Positions 37,641 to 46,078 of a stretch of 64,000 nt of DNA are shown in pieces; the stretch's first letter is position 1, and each line of letters opens with the position of its first letter. A program made the position numbers and the translations under genes. Source of the DNA: Desulfovibrio mangrovi (GTDB lineage: Bacteria; Desulfobacterota; Desulfovibrionia; Desulfovibrionales; Desulfovibrionaceae); assembly GCF_026230175.1 (NCBI RefSeq), contig NZ_CP104208.1, positions 1,302,001 to 1,366,000 on the forward strand, written 5' to 3'. The notes under the pieces are model-generated. The model was given only the letters and a program-made list of their open reading frames with translations. It did not search any database and was not told where the DNA came from.

Positions 37641-38318
37641 ATGAACATTGCACTGTCATCGCTCAAACGACTTGGCTACGTAGCTGCCTGCCTTGCCATA
37701 CTCCTGACAAGCCCGGCGGCCTTTGCAGCCCAGCCGGAGGCGATACCGTCTTCAGACGTTGCAACGCCAACGCAGATAGTTCAACCAGCCGATTCAGCCC
37801 CAGTCTCCTCTGCAACACAGCAGATTACCCCTGTTACAGTTCCTGCTCCCTCCACCGGCACACTGCAAACGCAGCCTGCCGCGACTGAGGCAGGACAAAA
37901 CAACTCCAACTCATGCCCTCCTCCTTCGCCCCCTCCGGCCCAGAAGGAACTAGCTCCCCAAGAGGCCGTTGAACCTGCCCATTTAGTCAAAGCCAGAAAT
38001 CACCTGCATGACTTTGCGTACTCGCGGCTCATCTCCATGGCCAGCAAGCTTTGCTATACCGAATCAAAGCCCAACATCGAAAGGCGAACCGACAAGTGGG
38101 TAGCGTCATACAAGAATATTTCTCCGGATACGCTCATCGTGCAGGTCAAACCCATAGAAGGTGCCAAGAACCGTTTCATGGGACTGATAAAGTATGCTGT
38201 GCTGCACTACGAAGCTTCCGCAGAGACAAAGCCCATGCTTGCCAAGCAGGATTACCAGATGGTCAAGCGCCTCTGGCAGCTTGAGATACTCCGTTTCGAC
38301 GGAAAAACTTGGAAGTAG
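37641..38318 (+). CDS. Secreted/periplasmic protein with Pro/Ser/Thr-rich linker
   Basis: The 225-residue protein has a signal peptide ending near AAFAAQ. Residues about 30-110 are low complexity, rich in Pro, Thr, Ser and Gln, including CPPPSPPP. The C-terminal domain (about 115-225) has a folded look with ARNHLHDFAYSRLISMASK and LIKYAVLHYEA. I do not recognise the domain. It follows the terminator of the VWA-OmpA gene and has its own terminator. An envelope role is likely from the export signal only. Confidence 0.75.
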   Translation: MNIALSSLKRLGYVAACLAILLTSPAAFAAQPEAIPSSDVATPTQIVQPADSAPVSSATQQITPVTVPAPSTGTLQTQPAATEAGQNNSNSCPPPSPPPAQKELAPQEAVEPAHLVKARNHLHDFAYSRLISMASKLCYTESKPNIERRTDKWVASYKNISPDTLIVQVKPIEGAKNRFMGLIKYAVLHYEASAETKPMLAKQDYQMVKRLWQLEILRFDGKTWK

Positions 38319-38334
38319 GCTACTGTAAATAAAG

Positions 38335-38370
38335 CAAGGCGCGGGATAACAATCCCGCGCCTTTTTTTAT
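38335..38370. terminator. Bidirectional terminator
   Basis: AAGGCGCGGGAT and ATCCCGCGCCTT pair around AACA. TTTTTTT follows on the plus strand; TGCTTTATTT follows on the minus strand, serving the convergent ferredoxin gene. Confidence 0.9.
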
Positions 38371-38396
38371 GTCGTCACAACAAGGCACCGAGTGCA

Positions 38397-38594
38397 TCAG
38401 GAGTCGCATTCAAAACAGTCCTCAGGGCAAAAGGCCTGAAGCTCGTTGATAACGTCGTCCGGAGCCACATCAGACAGCAGCAGCGGCCTGCTTTCGCCTT
38501 CTTCCCACCCAATATAATCCGGTTGCAGTTCAGCACACCCTCCACAGCCGGTACAATCTCCCATAACTATGTAAAAACGCTTCAGTTCAGCCAT
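38397..38594 (-). CDS. Small ferredoxin-like protein
   Basis: The 65-residue protein has CTGCGGC near residue 14 and CPEDCFEC near the end, enough cysteines for one [4Fe-4S] cluster, with an acidic middle segment. ATG 38594 has AGGAGGTGCCGA directly before it, which fixes the start; the longer upstream frame is not supported. It begins with MAELKRFYIVMG. It is the likely electron carrier for an unknown partner and is transcribed away from the yibE/F gene terminator. Confidence 0.88.
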   Translation of the reverse strand: MAELKRFYIVMGDCTGCGGCAELQPDYIGWEEGESRPLLLSDVAPDDVINELQAFCPEDCFECDS

Positions 38595-38644
38595 TCGGCA
38601 CCTCCTGTCAGAATCGTAGCAGTCATTGTTCCTTTTCCTGTGCC

Positions 38645-38677
38645 TATAATAAAATAAGCCCCTCGGGCACGAGGGGC
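38645..38677 (-). terminator. Terminator of the YibE/F gene
   Basis: On the minus strand GCCCCTCG and CGAGGGGC form a perfect 8-bp stem around TGCC, followed by TTATTTTATT. Confidence 0.88.
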
Positions 38678-38735
38678 AAGACAAAGGAAGCGGTATGGGA
38701 AACTGTTTTTGGCTGAGCTTCTTGCAAAAGGGCTA

Positions 38736-39917
38736 TCAACTCTCCATGACGATTTCAGGACAGCCTGACAACGATTTGGTTGCGCCCCTCTGCTGAACCT
38801 CGCTCCGGGTAAAGACAAAAGCGCCGACCAGTGCGGTGAATGGAGCTACCAGCACCAAACCGAAACTTCCGACCATGGTTTTCACCACCTCCGCAGCGAC
38901 ATAGAGCAAATTGAAAATATTGATGAGCGGAACCCCCTGCGCCATGAAGGCCATGAGCAAGGTAATGTACCCGCCGGAGTACGCGAGCAACAGGGTTGTC
39001 GTCATGGTGCCCACCACAGATCTGCCGACACGAACGCCTGACCAGAGAGCTTGTGTAGTTGTAACACCAGGCGCCTGATTAACAATCTCATTCTGGCTGG
39101 CAGCAACATCCATGGCCAAATCCATCACCGCACCGGATGCCGCAACAAATATTGCGGCCACATAAATACCGGTAATATCCAGATGCGCATAACCGGAATA
39201 GAGCAAAGTTTCAGCAAAAGGCATGACAGCCCCGCTCAAATGAAAAGCACTGGCAGCCCACATTGCCAATCCGGTACTGGCTCCCACCCCGAGCATCGCG
39301 CCCGAGAATGCGACAACCCCGAGCCGTGTCGGACCAGCCACAAGGAAGATGATACAGGCAGTCAGCAGAGCTACAATAACAAAGGCAAGAGGCACAGGAG
39401 AAACTCCGGCCAGCAAGGCCGGCACAAACAGCTTCCATAAGACCATCCCGGAAAAGATAAAAGACAGCAAAGCCTTTGCCCCTGTCCATCCGCCAAAGGC
39501 CAAGAGAAGAAGTGAGAATAGACCAAATAGACCAAGCTCAAGCCCGACTCTGTAGTGGTCCTGCGCCACAACCGAATTCACAGAACCATCCACGTTTCTG
39601 GTAATCACCAGAAGCACCTCTTCTCCCCTGTCAAACACCTTATCCAAGTCCAACCGCCCCAAAAGCTGGTTCACCACCTGATAACGAGTTCCAGACAATG
39701 GGCCTTCCAGCACTTCGACAATCAATTGCTGCGCACCAACCTTGATGATGGCGTGCTGTTGCAGGTTTGCGCTGTCCACCTCAACAACTTTGCCGCGAAC
39801 CCGTAAGGCGTTATCGTCCACCCGCCCCTCAAATCCCGTCGGCACAAACCACAGCGCAAACGAAAGCAGGGTAAAAACGAACACCAGCATACGGTCTTTA
39901 TTGCAGATCCGATCCAT
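38736..39917 (-). CDS. YibE/F family membrane protein
   Basis: The 393-residue protein has an N-terminal membrane anchor (about 10-27), a periplasmic beta-rich domain (about 30-125), and then about seven hydrophobic segments. The C-terminal region carries the YibE/F signature GAVMDLAMDVAASQNEI and the SVVGTMTTTLLLAYSGGYIT stretch. YibE/F proteins are putative permeases of unknown cargo. ATG 39917 is chosen because GGAGGCAAGGCTAC precedes it; the longer frame adds a non-conserved start. It lies 83 bp after the alkaline phosphatase gene on the same strand. Confidence 0.9.
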   Translation of the reverse strand: MDRICNKDRMLVFVFTLLSFALWFVPTGFEGRVDDNALRVRGKVVEVDSANLQQHAIIKVGAQQLIVEVLEGPLSGTRYQVVNQLLGRLDLDKVFDRGEEVLLVITRNVDGSVNSVVAQDHYRVGLELGLFGLFSLLLLAFGGWTGAKALLSFIFSGMVLWKLFVPALLAGVSPVPLAFVIVALLTACIIFLVAGPTRLGVVAFSGAMLGVGASTGLAMWAASAFHLSGAVMPFAETLLYSGYAHLDITGIYVAAIFVAASGAVMDLAMDVAASQNEIVNQAPGVTTTQALWSGVRVGRSVVGTMTTTLLLAYSGGYITLLMAFMAQGVPLINIFNLLYVAAEVVKTMVGSFGLVLVAPFTALVGAFVFTRSEVQQRGATKSLSGCPEIVMES

Positions 39918-39999
39918 GTAGCCTTGCCTCCAATTGCACAAAGGGCGGCACAGCCCCGCTGCACCGCCCAAGTTCATTAATTCCGTGTCTTCACTGCAG

Positions 40000-41493
40000 T
40001 TACTTTACCGCCAGATACACGTGAGGCTTGTTGCCCAGAATCGCCATAATCTTCTTGGCAATTTCCGCCTGATGGTAAGAGCTGTTAAAAGACTCTGCAC
40101 CAACGCCGAGAGCAGAGGTCATGACAGGCACTGCGGTATGGGAGAAAGAAGTCCAGGCCAGTCCGGCCTTGTTGTTCACGATATGCGTAATCGCAACAGT
40201 CAGGGGGTCATATCCGCCATAAAGACGATTGCTGTCGCCATCAGGCTTGACCACTTCTTCCAGCATGCTCCGTGCATACGCATCCTTCAGTGCTTCCACC
40301 TCATAGGGCTTGAGCACAAGCGGATTCTTTGCGGGATCACCGGAGAACTCCAGACCGAAATAGTGGGTTATGGAAGGCTGCAGCGCCTCGAAGGTCACAT
40401 CGCCCTTGTTCTCCTGCTTGAAAAGCTTGAGTACATCGTCGGTGAAATACTGGAAGGAAACGCACTGAGACTTGAGAACGTCAAAGTTGGTGTCATACTT
40501 CGTCCCGGCAAACCCCAGACTCATGCCCCCGCACTCATGGTCGCCGGTCACAATGATAGCGGTTTCCTCAGGATGCTTCTTGTAAAAGGCCAGCGCTTCG
40601 CGAACCGCTTCGTCAAAAGCCACGGTGTCCATGATGGCAGCCTTGGCATCGTTGGCATGGCAGGCCCAGTCGATCTTGCCGCCCTCAACCATCATGAAGA
40701 AGCCCTTGCTGTTGTCCAACAGTTCGATACCCTTGCGGGTAAACTCGGCCAACGAAATATCCTTGTCCTTGCGCTGGTCAATAGCATAGGGCAACGCTGC
40801 GGAATCCTGCAGCCACTGATTGTAGGCCAGTACCTTTCCGGACTTTCGGGAAAGGGAAAGGAAGTCTTCACGATTATCCACCACCGTAAAGCCAGCGTTA
40901 CGAATGGCTTCCATGGCATCACCGCGGGACTCAATGCCCTTCTTCTTCCCCTTGGGGTCTTTCAGGCCGCCACCGGCAAAATAGTCAAAACCGCTCTCGG
41001 CAATGGCGTGGTCAATGTAGTGATACTGCGATCTGCTCGGAACATGCGCATAAAATGCCGCAGGAGTCGCATGGTCAATGGAAACGCTGGAAACAATGCC
41101 CACCTTCATTCCGCGTTCCTTGGCCATTTCAGCGATGGTTTTGACTTTGCTCTTATCCGGAGCAAGGCCAATCATACCCACATTGGTTATTTGCCCCGCG
41201 CTCATGGCCGTGGCCGCAGCAGCGGAGTCAACGATGAAACGGTCTGCTGCAGGAGTGGTGGTCACTCCCTGCGCCGGAAACGACCGCATGGACAATTCCT
41301 TGCCGAGAAATGCCTCGGTGGCCACCTGCTGCGGTATGCCCATACCGTCACCAATGAATAGAAAAACGTACTTGGCAGCCTTGCCGGAGTAGTAGTCGCT
41401 TCCGCCTGCCGCCGCCCCGCCAGCCAGCATGGTGCCGAGCAACATGCATGCGACCAGAAAGATCTTGTACCCCCGTAGCAACACAGTAGACAT
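40000..41493 (-). CDS. Secreted alkaline phosphatase (PhoA-type)
   Basis: The 497-residue protein starts with a signal peptide (hydrophobic 10-27, cut near AGGAAAGG). It has the alkaline phosphatase active site IVDSAAAATAMSAG, with the nucleophilic Ser in DSA, the metal motif FIGDGMG and the later metal ligands IVTGDHECGGMS. It releases phosphate from monoesters in the periplasm. ATG 41493 follows AGGAGGTTCAGGTT. A weak hairpin (GGGCGG/CCGCCC) just after the stop may terminate or attenuate transcription before the YibE/F gene. Confidence 0.94.
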   Translation of the reverse strand: MSTVLLRGYKIFLVACMLLGTMLAGGAAAGGSDYYSGKAAKYVFLFIGDGMGIPQQVATEAFLGKELSMRSFPAQGVTTTPAADRFIVDSAAAATAMSAGQITNVGMIGLAPDKSKVKTIAEMAKERGMKVGIVSSVSIDHATPAAFYAHVPSRSQYHYIDHAIAESGFDYFAGGGLKDPKGKKKGIESRGDAMEAIRNAGFTVVDNREDFLSLSRKSGKVLAYNQWLQDSAALPYAIDQRKDKDISLAEFTRKGIELLDNSKGFFMMVEGGKIDWACHANDAKAAIMDTVAFDEAVREALAFYKKHPEETAIIVTGDHECGGMSLGFAGTKYDTNFDVLKSQCVSFQYFTDDVLKLFKQENKGDVTFEALQPSITHYFGLEFSGDPAKNPLVLKPYEVEALKDAYARSMLEEVVKPDGDSNRLYGGYDPLTVAITHIVNNKAGLAWTSFSHTAVPVMTSALGVGAESFNSSYHQAEIAKKIMAILGNKPHVYLAVK

Positions 41494-41643
41494 AACCTGA
41501 ACCTCCTGAAGGATAGATAGCGTCCGCGACAAGCGAATCGCCCATATCCTGCAGGGATAGTTATGCAAAGTTACATGCCAGTGACAGAGGAACAACAATA
41601 AGGCGACGGCATCACCAAGATGCTCAAACTCGCAAGGTGGGAA

Positions 41644-42039
41644 TCAGTCAAGAAGGATGGGATCGAGGTCCAGCCTTAGGGACTCTCTCCTTTCCCGTGT
41701 TTGAGAGGAAAAAGAATCGTCTTGTCCGCTGACAAGGGAGCCAGACGAACAATGCGATGAAGAACCAGAACCAGTGGGCGCGGACTGGGAGTCCGAAGCA
41801 GGTTTGGAATCCGCATCCGCTGACAAAACACTCTCCGCAGCGGCATCCTCGTCCCCTGCAGAGCCTGAAACAGCTTCAAGCGCTTCCACCATCAGGCAGA
41901 AATCCGCCCACGGAACAATGACGGATTCCGGCATACCGTCATGAAGCAGTACCGCGGAATGAATCTCTCCATTGCGCAATTGTTCTGCAATTTCGGCCAG
42001 CCGCTCGCGGGCTTCATCAACGTTTTGAAAAAAAATCAC
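41644..42039 (-). CDS. Antitoxin-like small protein with Ser-rich tail
   Basis: The 131-residue product starts at GTG 42039 with AGGGGG upstream. The first 60 residues (RLAEIAEQLRNGEIHSAVLL, then HDGMPESVIVPWADFCLMVE) resemble the DNA-binding part of Phd/YefM antitoxins, where a two-strand hairpin is followed by a helix. Residues 60-115 are Ser/Asp-rich low complexity. No toxin-like partner is adjacent, so function as an antitoxin is unproven. The start codon is followed by eight T in a row, a possible slippage site. Confidence 0.6.
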   Translation of the reverse strand: MIFFQNVDEARERLAEIAEQLRNGEIHSAVLLHDGMPESVIVPWADFCLMVEALEAVSGSAGDEDAAAESVLSADADSKPASDSQSAPTGSGSSSHCSSGSLVSGQDDSFSSQTRERRESLRLDLDPILLD

Positions 42040-42118
42040 ATTGCCCCCTAATGCAACGAATCAAGCATAACAACGCCAACCGAAAAGGACCAGACAGGCT
42101 TCATTCATGCCAGCCCAA

Positions 42119-42463
42119 TCAAGCATGGACAGCAAGCCAGGCGTTTATGGAATCCGTAGTATCCGCAACAATCGCCAGCAACCTGCTTTTAAGCTCGCCC
42201 ATGCCAGCAACATTCTCATCGCGAGCCGCCACTTCAAGCTCCAACGCGCAGGCATGAAGAGCATCGGCATTGATGGTTCCACTTGCTCCTTTCAGACTAT
42301 GGGCTTCCTTGCGAAGCACCTCAAAGTCGCGGGCATCAATTGCACTGGCGATACGCTGGATACGCGCATCAAGGGTATCAAGAAATGTCACATACAGCTC
42401 ACCCACAAACGCGGCATCGTTCATCAACCGCGTGAGCGTGACTTCGGAGTTCAATATCAGCAT
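42119..42463 (-). CDS. HPt (histidine phosphotransfer) domain protein
   Basis: The 114-residue product is a single HPt four-helix domain with the phospho-acceptor sequence EAHSLKGASGTINADAL, in which the His of HSLKG is the phosphate carrier. ATG 42463 has GAGGAGAAAAGC before it. Such stand-alone HPt proteins relay phosphate between hybrid kinases and response regulators. It is encoded next to a two-component system on the same strand, but separated by about 150 bp, so partnership with that system is possible, not shown. Confidence 0.92.
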   Translation of the reverse strand: MLILNSEVTLTRLMNDAAFVGELYVTFLDTLDARIQRIASAIDARDFEVLRKEAHSLKGASGTINADALHACALELEVAARDENVAGMGELKSRLLAIVADTTDSINAWLAVHA

Positions 42464-42615
42464 GCTTTTCTCCTCATACGGGAAACACCTCAGGTTCAAC
42501 GACGCCATATCCCCTGACTTCATCCTCCCCCATTATGAGAACAGCATCATGCTAGGCCATATGTCTGAAATATGCAATTCCGGCCCGCTTTTCGGTGAAA
42601 AAGGCCGGACATGGA

Positions 42616-44025
42616 TCAGTTTCGCTTGGTCAGACCATACTTCCGCAACTTGTATTGCAGGGTGCGGCGGCTTATCCCCAATGCGTCGGCGGTTCTTTCG
42701 CGGTGACCACCTTGCGCTTCCAGTGCGTCCATCAAGGCAATCCGTTCGGCATCGTCAAGAGTTTTCGGCCTGCTTCGCTGGGGCTCGGCACTGGTCTCCA
42801 CATCCTCCCTGAACGCTGACGGGGCAGGCTCCACAGAAGGAATGCGCCGCATCTCGCCAGCCCTGAACTGAGCCGGCAAAGACTCCGTTCCCAGCGTCTC
42901 GGAGCGGGAAAGGATAAGCGCCCTTTCCAACACGTTTTCCAGTTCACGCACATTGCCGGGCCAATCATACTCCAGAAGCGCCTGCATGAAATCAGGACTT
43001 ACCGTACGGATGTCCTTGCGGTTCTTCTTGCCCAGCTTATCCAGCAAACGGCTGACCAACAGGGGGATGTCCTCCTTGCGATCCCGCAGAGAGGGAGAGA
43101 CTATCTCCAGCACGTTAAGACGGAAGTACAGATCTTCGCGGAACTCACCACGAGCCACGGCTTCACGCAGATTCTTGTTGGTTGCTGCGATGATGCGGAC
43201 ATCCACTTCAACCGGACGCACAGCACCGAGAGGCTCCACAATGCGCTCCTGCAAGGCTCTGAGCAGCTTGGCCTGCAGTTCCACGGGCATCTCGCCCACT
43301 TCATCGAGAAACAGGGTACCCCCGCGAGCCAGTTGGAAGCGTCCTGGTTTGTCCTTGATGGCACCAGTAAACGCGCCCTTCATATAGCCAAACAGCTCGC
43401 TTTCAAGAAGGTTTCCCGGCAAGGCCGCACAGTTGACCTTTACCAGTGCATGTGGGGAGCGCGGGCTCGCCTCGTGAAGGGCTTCGGCAATCAGCTCTTT
43501 GCCAGTACCGGACTCGCCCATGATAAGCACCGTTGCCTCCGAAGGACCGGCCTGTCTGATCAGTTCCAGCAAATGAAGCATGGCAGGGCTGCTGCCAACG
43601 ATCCTTTCGGAAGGATCACCTGCGGCCAACTTCTTGCGCAGATTTTCATTTTCAGACAACAACCTTCCATATTCATAGGCCTTTTCAAGAACAGCAACCA
43701 GCTCTTCGTTATCGGCAGGCTTGGAAAGATAATCGAACGCACCACGCTTCATGGCTTCTACGGCAGAGCCGACCGTGCCATAGGCCGTGAGCATAATTAC
43801 AGGCAGACTGGGACGAATCTCCTGAATGCGGGCCAGCGCTTCGCTGCCGCTCATACCGGGCATGCGCATATCCAGCAGAACGACATTGGCGTCGTTGTAC
43901 ATCAGATAATCAATGCCCGCCTCACCGGAGCCCGCCTCATCCACATGCCAGCCAGCATCTTCCATGACGGCGCGCATCATGAGGCGCAGGCCGGGTTCGT
44001 CATCAATAACCAGTAATCTTTTCAC
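42616..44025 (-). CDS. Sigma-54-dependent response regulator (NtrC/ZraR type)
   Basis: The 469-residue protein has a receiver domain with LVIDDEP and the phospho-acceptor Asp in VVLLDMRMPG (about residue 52). An AAA+ domain follows with Walker A GESGTGKE, the sigma-54 contact loop GAFTGA, Walker B LFLDEVGEMP and the R-finger DLYFRL. A Fis-type helix-turn-helix closes it (ALGISRRTLQYKL). GTG 44025 overlaps the kinase stop (GTGA) and has GGAG six bases before it. It activates sigma-54 promoters after phosphorylation by the kinase upstream. The target genes are unknown. Confidence 0.94.
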   Translation of the reverse strand: MKRLLVIDDEPGLRLMMRAVMEDAGWHVDEAGSGEAGIDYLMYNDANVVLLDMRMPGMSGSEALARIQEIRPSLPVIMLTAYGTVGSAVEAMKRGAFDYLSKPADNEELVAVLEKAYEYGRLLSENENLRKKLAAGDPSERIVGSSPAMLHLLELIRQAGPSEATVLIMGESGTGKELIAEALHEASPRSPHALVKVNCAALPGNLLESELFGYMKGAFTGAIKDKPGRFQLARGGTLFLDEVGEMPVELQAKLLRALQERIVEPLGAVRPVEVDVRIIAATNKNLREAVARGEFREDLYFRLNVLEIVSPSLRDRKEDIPLLVSRLLDKLGKKNRKDIRTVSPDFMQALLEYDWPGNVRELENVLERALILSRSETLGTESLPAQFRAGEMRRIPSVEPAPSAFREDVETSAEPQRSRPKTLDDAERIALMDALEAQGGHRERTADALGISRRTLQYKLRKYGLTKRN

Positions 44026-45731
44026 GATGCGCTCCAATCGTACTCAGTATCTTCGCTATCCGGGAAGAACAGGGCCACGGTGGTACCCCGTCCTATTTCC
44101 GACTCAATGAGAGCCTTGCCACCATGTTCCCGCATGGTCTTATGCACCAGTGCCAGGCCCAATCCGGTGCCCTTGGATTTGGTAGTGAAGAAGGGCTCAA
44201 AGGCCTGCTCCTTCTGTTCACGGGTCATTCCGGGCCCGCTGTCCCGGACAAATATCCACACGCCGTCTTCGCCGAAAGTGGACGCGATATGGATCTGCTT
44301 TGTCTCCACGCCACTCTCGGTGAGGGCATCCAGGCTGTTCAGCACAAGATTGAGCACAGCCTGTTTGAGGAGATCTTCATCTGCTCGCACAGATTGGGAT
44401 TCAAGGCTGATATCCAATGTTACGCCTCTGTCTTCCAGATCCATCCGCACGAGGTTGCTGATGTCTTCGGCCAGTTGCAGCAGACTGATTTCTGCAGGCT
44501 GCACGGAACGGGGACGGGACAGGTACAGAAGGTCGGTAATAACACGGTTCAGACGATCCGCCTCGCGAATCATTGTCTGGGCGTAGGTTTCATCTGGTGT
44601 GCTGCCCTTGAATTTCTTGGCAAAATACTGTGCAAAACCGCGAAGAGAACTGAGCGGATTACGAATCTCGTGGGCAACGCCTGCCGCCAGAGTGCCCAAA
44701 GCCGCCATTTTCTCGGCATCGGCCAGACTCTTTTCCAGCTCTCTCATGCGGGTTCTGTCACGGATGATGACCAGACGCACCCCCACCTCGTCGTGCTCCC
44801 GCAGGGGAACAGACAAAATTTCTAGGTGTGTCCCTTTGGCTGTCTTACGCTGCCATCCTGCGTCCGCGCCATCTTCAGGCGGCAGCAGGCACTCGCCCAC
44901 GCTGTCCGGCAGTTGATCCAGCGCCAGACCGGCAAGGCCCGACCCCTTGGCATCCAATATGGTATGCGCTGCCGGGTTAGCCGCCCTGATCACGTTTTTC
45001 GGGCTGACGATAAGCAGGCCATCCGGCAGATTATCCAACAGCTTGGCCTGAAAGCGCTCCAATTGGAGAGCCTTGCCCGCCAACTCACGGCGCTTGAGAA
45101 GTCCCATTGCCAAAGCCCAGATAAAAAGGGCTGCGGCCAGAATGTAGGCAGCCTGAAACAAGGCGTTCTGCCTGAAGCCGTGATACACGGCCATATGCTT
45201 GGTCATATCCAGCCCGACAACTAGAAAGGAAGGTAAAGGCTTACCGGCGGCATCCTGCCGCGCGGCATTACCCAGCGCGGTATTACGCGCGTAGACGTAT
45301 ACCTTGTCCTTCCCGTAGGTGGCTCTGCCGGACCATTCCCCCTGCTCCCGCAACGTACCGAGAGCATCAGGCGGGAAGACAATGGTGGCGGTTTCGCTGC
45401 TGCTATCACGGGAAGTAATTACACGCCCCCCCCGTTCGTCCAAAATACCCACGAACACCACTTCGCCACTGCGTTCAAGCTCACGAAAGTATTCAGCAGT
45501 TCCCGGACGGAACAATCCGGCGTCGGGACGTGTGATAATGCCAGTGCGCAACGAGCTTTCAACAGCCTGCAAAACAGAACGGGCACTCAGTTGCAAGTGC
45601 AGCACGCCTGCCTCTTCCTGTCTGGACAAGGTCTGCCCCGTGGAGATGATGAGCGACAACCCTATCGTCACAAGAGTCATCACCGCGATTATCAGGGTGC
45701 TTCGTTCTTTATTGAGATCTGCAACTTCCAT
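44022..45731 (-). CDS. Membrane histidine kinase
   Basis: The 569-residue kinase has two membrane helices (about 12-30 and 193-212) around a periplasmic sensor of about 160 residues, a PAS domain (about 225-335), the H-box AAGVAHEIRNPLSSLRGF (His354) and a HATPase domain with N, G1 (DSGPGM) and G2 (GTGLGLAL) boxes. The ZraS-like layout and its coupling to the sigma-54 regulator suggest a cell-envelope or metal sensor, but the ligand is unknown. Confidence 0.93.
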   Translation of the reverse strand: MEVADLNKERSTLIIAVMTLVTIGLSLIISTGQTLSRQEEAGVLHLQLSARSVLQAVESSLRTGIITRPDAGLFRPGTAEYFRELERSGEVVFVGILDERGGRVITSRDSSSETATIVFPPDALGTLREQGEWSGRATYGKDKVYVYARNTALGNAARQDAAGKPLPSFLVVGLDMTKHMAVYHGFRQNALFQAAYILAAALFIWALAMGLLKRRELAGKALQLERFQAKLLDNLPDGLLIVSPKNVIRAANPAAHTILDAKGSGLAGLALDQLPDSVGECLLPPEDGADAGWQRKTAKGTHLEILSVPLREHDEVGVRLVIIRDRTRMRELEKSLADAEKMAALGTLAAGVAHEIRNPLSSLRGFAQYFAKKFKGSTPDETYAQTMIREADRLNRVITDLLYLSRPRSVQPAEISLLQLAEDISNLVRMDLEDRGVTLDISLESQSVRADEDLLKQAVLNLVLNSLDALTESGVETKQIHIASTFGEDGVWIFVRDSGPGMTREQKEQAFEPFFTTKSKGTGLGLALVHKTMREHGGKALIESEIGRGTTVALFFPDSEDTEYDWSAS

Positions 45732-46078
45732 TTACTACCCGCTTAGATATTCAGTCGTTCCTCAGACTGCGCTTGCAACTTCACCAGTTGCACACAGCGC
45801 ATGTCAGATGAAAAAGACGTGCCAAAACTGCACATGATGACCGCCTTTGCGCATGCACAAGCCAGTCGGCAACAACATATTAAAATAAAACAAAATATAG
45901 AAACAGAGAATAAGAACCCCAACCTCCCGTCTCGGCTTGTGCAATATATGCACTCATGGCAATGGTCATTTTTTGCACAAAAAAACCTCATGTGCAAGAT
46001 AATGCACATGAGGCCAACACAAAAGCCCTTCATATCAGGAGCAAAACAACGAACGAGGGATGAAAAGGCAAGCAAAGA
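45732..46078. other. Intergenic region between kinase and AsmA genes
   Basis: About 350 AT-rich bases. It holds the AsmA terminator and presumably the kinase promoter. Open frames here on both strands lack ribosome sites and plausible sequence. Confidence 0.5.
45979..46013 (-). terminator. Terminator of the AsmA-family gene
   Basis: On the minus strand CCTCATGTGCA and TGCACATGAGG form a perfect 11-bp stem around a 6-nt loop, followed by TTTTTTTG. Confidence 0.92.
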
